Assembly: GCA_016932995.1 (NCBI GenBank) | Contig: JAFGBU010000039.1 | Location: forward strand, 1 to 42,359 | DNA from: Desulfovibrionaceae bacterium | GTDB lineage: Bacteria; Desulfobacterota; Desulfovibrionia; Desulfovibrionales; Desulfovibrionaceae | DNA: 42,359 bases | Direction of reading: 5' to 3' | In this document: positions 42,293 to 42,359 of the stretch, piece by piece | Layout: each line of letters begins with the position of its first letter | How positions within the stretch are numbered: the first letter of the stretch is position 1 | The notes under the pieces: model-generated | The model's database searches: none | What the model saw: only the letters and a program-made list of their open reading frames with translations | What the model was told of the DNA's origin: nothing | Program-made: the position numbers and the translations under genes

Positions 42293-42359
42293 TTATTCAT
42301 TAAATACACTATGTTTTGTCATCCAGTCGCGTTCCAGGTACAAACCCTCGGCCAGGGCC
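42293..42359 (-). CDS. C-terminal end of a gene cut by the window edge
   Basis: On the minus strand a frame open to the window edge reads ALAEGLYLERDWMTKHSVF then NE and TAA (42293-42295). Codon use matches the neighbours and the stop lies at the border of the AT-rich strip. Only 21 residues are visible, so the family cannot be named, though it may be a neighbour in a sugar-transfer cluster with the CgeB-like gene. Confidence 0.35.
   Translation of the reverse strand, partial: ALAEGLYLERDWMTKHSVFNE

Noticed and set aside
1-42359. CRISPR arrays, transposases, toxin-antitoxin pairs, reverse transcriptases or defence genes
   Set aside because: I saw no regular direct-repeat/spacer array and no protein with the characteristic motifs; the window is mainly housekeeping.

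Overview
The window is GC-rich chromosomal DNA, almost entirely housekeeping genes. The gene content suits a Gram-negative, Desulfovibrio-like member of the Desulfobacterota: LptF/LptG, LolA, a LapA/LapB-like pair, LL-diaminopimelate aminotransferase (DapL), a TusA-DsrE fusion of the selenium-associated YedF type, a DHH-CBS-nucleotidyltransferase tRNA enzyme, and several small proteins I cannot name. This placement is inference; there is no rRNA here. Starts are mostly preceded by AGGAG-like sites, with frequent GTG and TTG starts and tight or overlapping genes.

Layout. 1-1900: tmRNA (minus), an acidic small protein, an RRM protein, an EF-hand protein and tRNA(CAU). A self-contained promoter / tRNA-like / terminator unit lies upstream of the RRM gene. 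2045-6070: uppP, a small protein, lptF-lptG, and engB convergent with lptG. 6206-11029: aroQ, efp, ftsK, lolA, then rluB convergent with lolA. 11127-14795 (minus): yedF, gcvT and an unknown 580-residue protein. 15100-19811: a DUF6485-like Cys-rich protein, suhB, a Nudix-like protein (minus), rimI, pgk-tpiA, secG, tRNA-Leu(GAG). 19868-20420: a gene-poor scar after the tRNA carrying a broken membrane-protein gene. 20421-22544: periplasmic TPR-like protein. 22545-23628: about 1.1 kb without a convincing gene, with a G-run cluster, a tandem 15-mer and palindromes. 23629-28097 (minus): transaldolase-like gene, TPR glycosyltransferase-like membrane protein, YHS protein, folK, dapL. 28292-40869 (plus): xerD, the multidomain tRNA nucleotidyltransferase, a LOG-like protein, a HIT protein, lapA, a LapB-like gene, mutS, a lipoprotein, lysA, rsmE, rarA. 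40898-42175 (minus): a CgeB-like glycosyltransferase, and at the right edge the tail of another minus-strand frame.

Functional themes: envelope biogenesis (uppP, lptFG, lolA, secG, lapA and LapB-like, lipoprotein), lysine and peptidoglycan precursor synthesis (dapL, lysA), translation and RNA maturation (ssrA, efp, engB, rluB, rsmE, rimI, the A/CCA-adding enzyme, two tRNAs), genome maintenance (ftsK, xerD, mutS, rarA) and triose metabolism (pgk-tpiA). I found no CRISPR array, transposase, integrase of a mobile element, reverse transcriptase, toxin-antitoxin pair or recognisable defence system. The points most worth a second look are the promoter / tRNA-like / terminator unit upstream of the RRM gene, folK without a normal start codon, the two gene-poor scars, a degenerate Nudix box, and the uncharacterised 580-residue protein.
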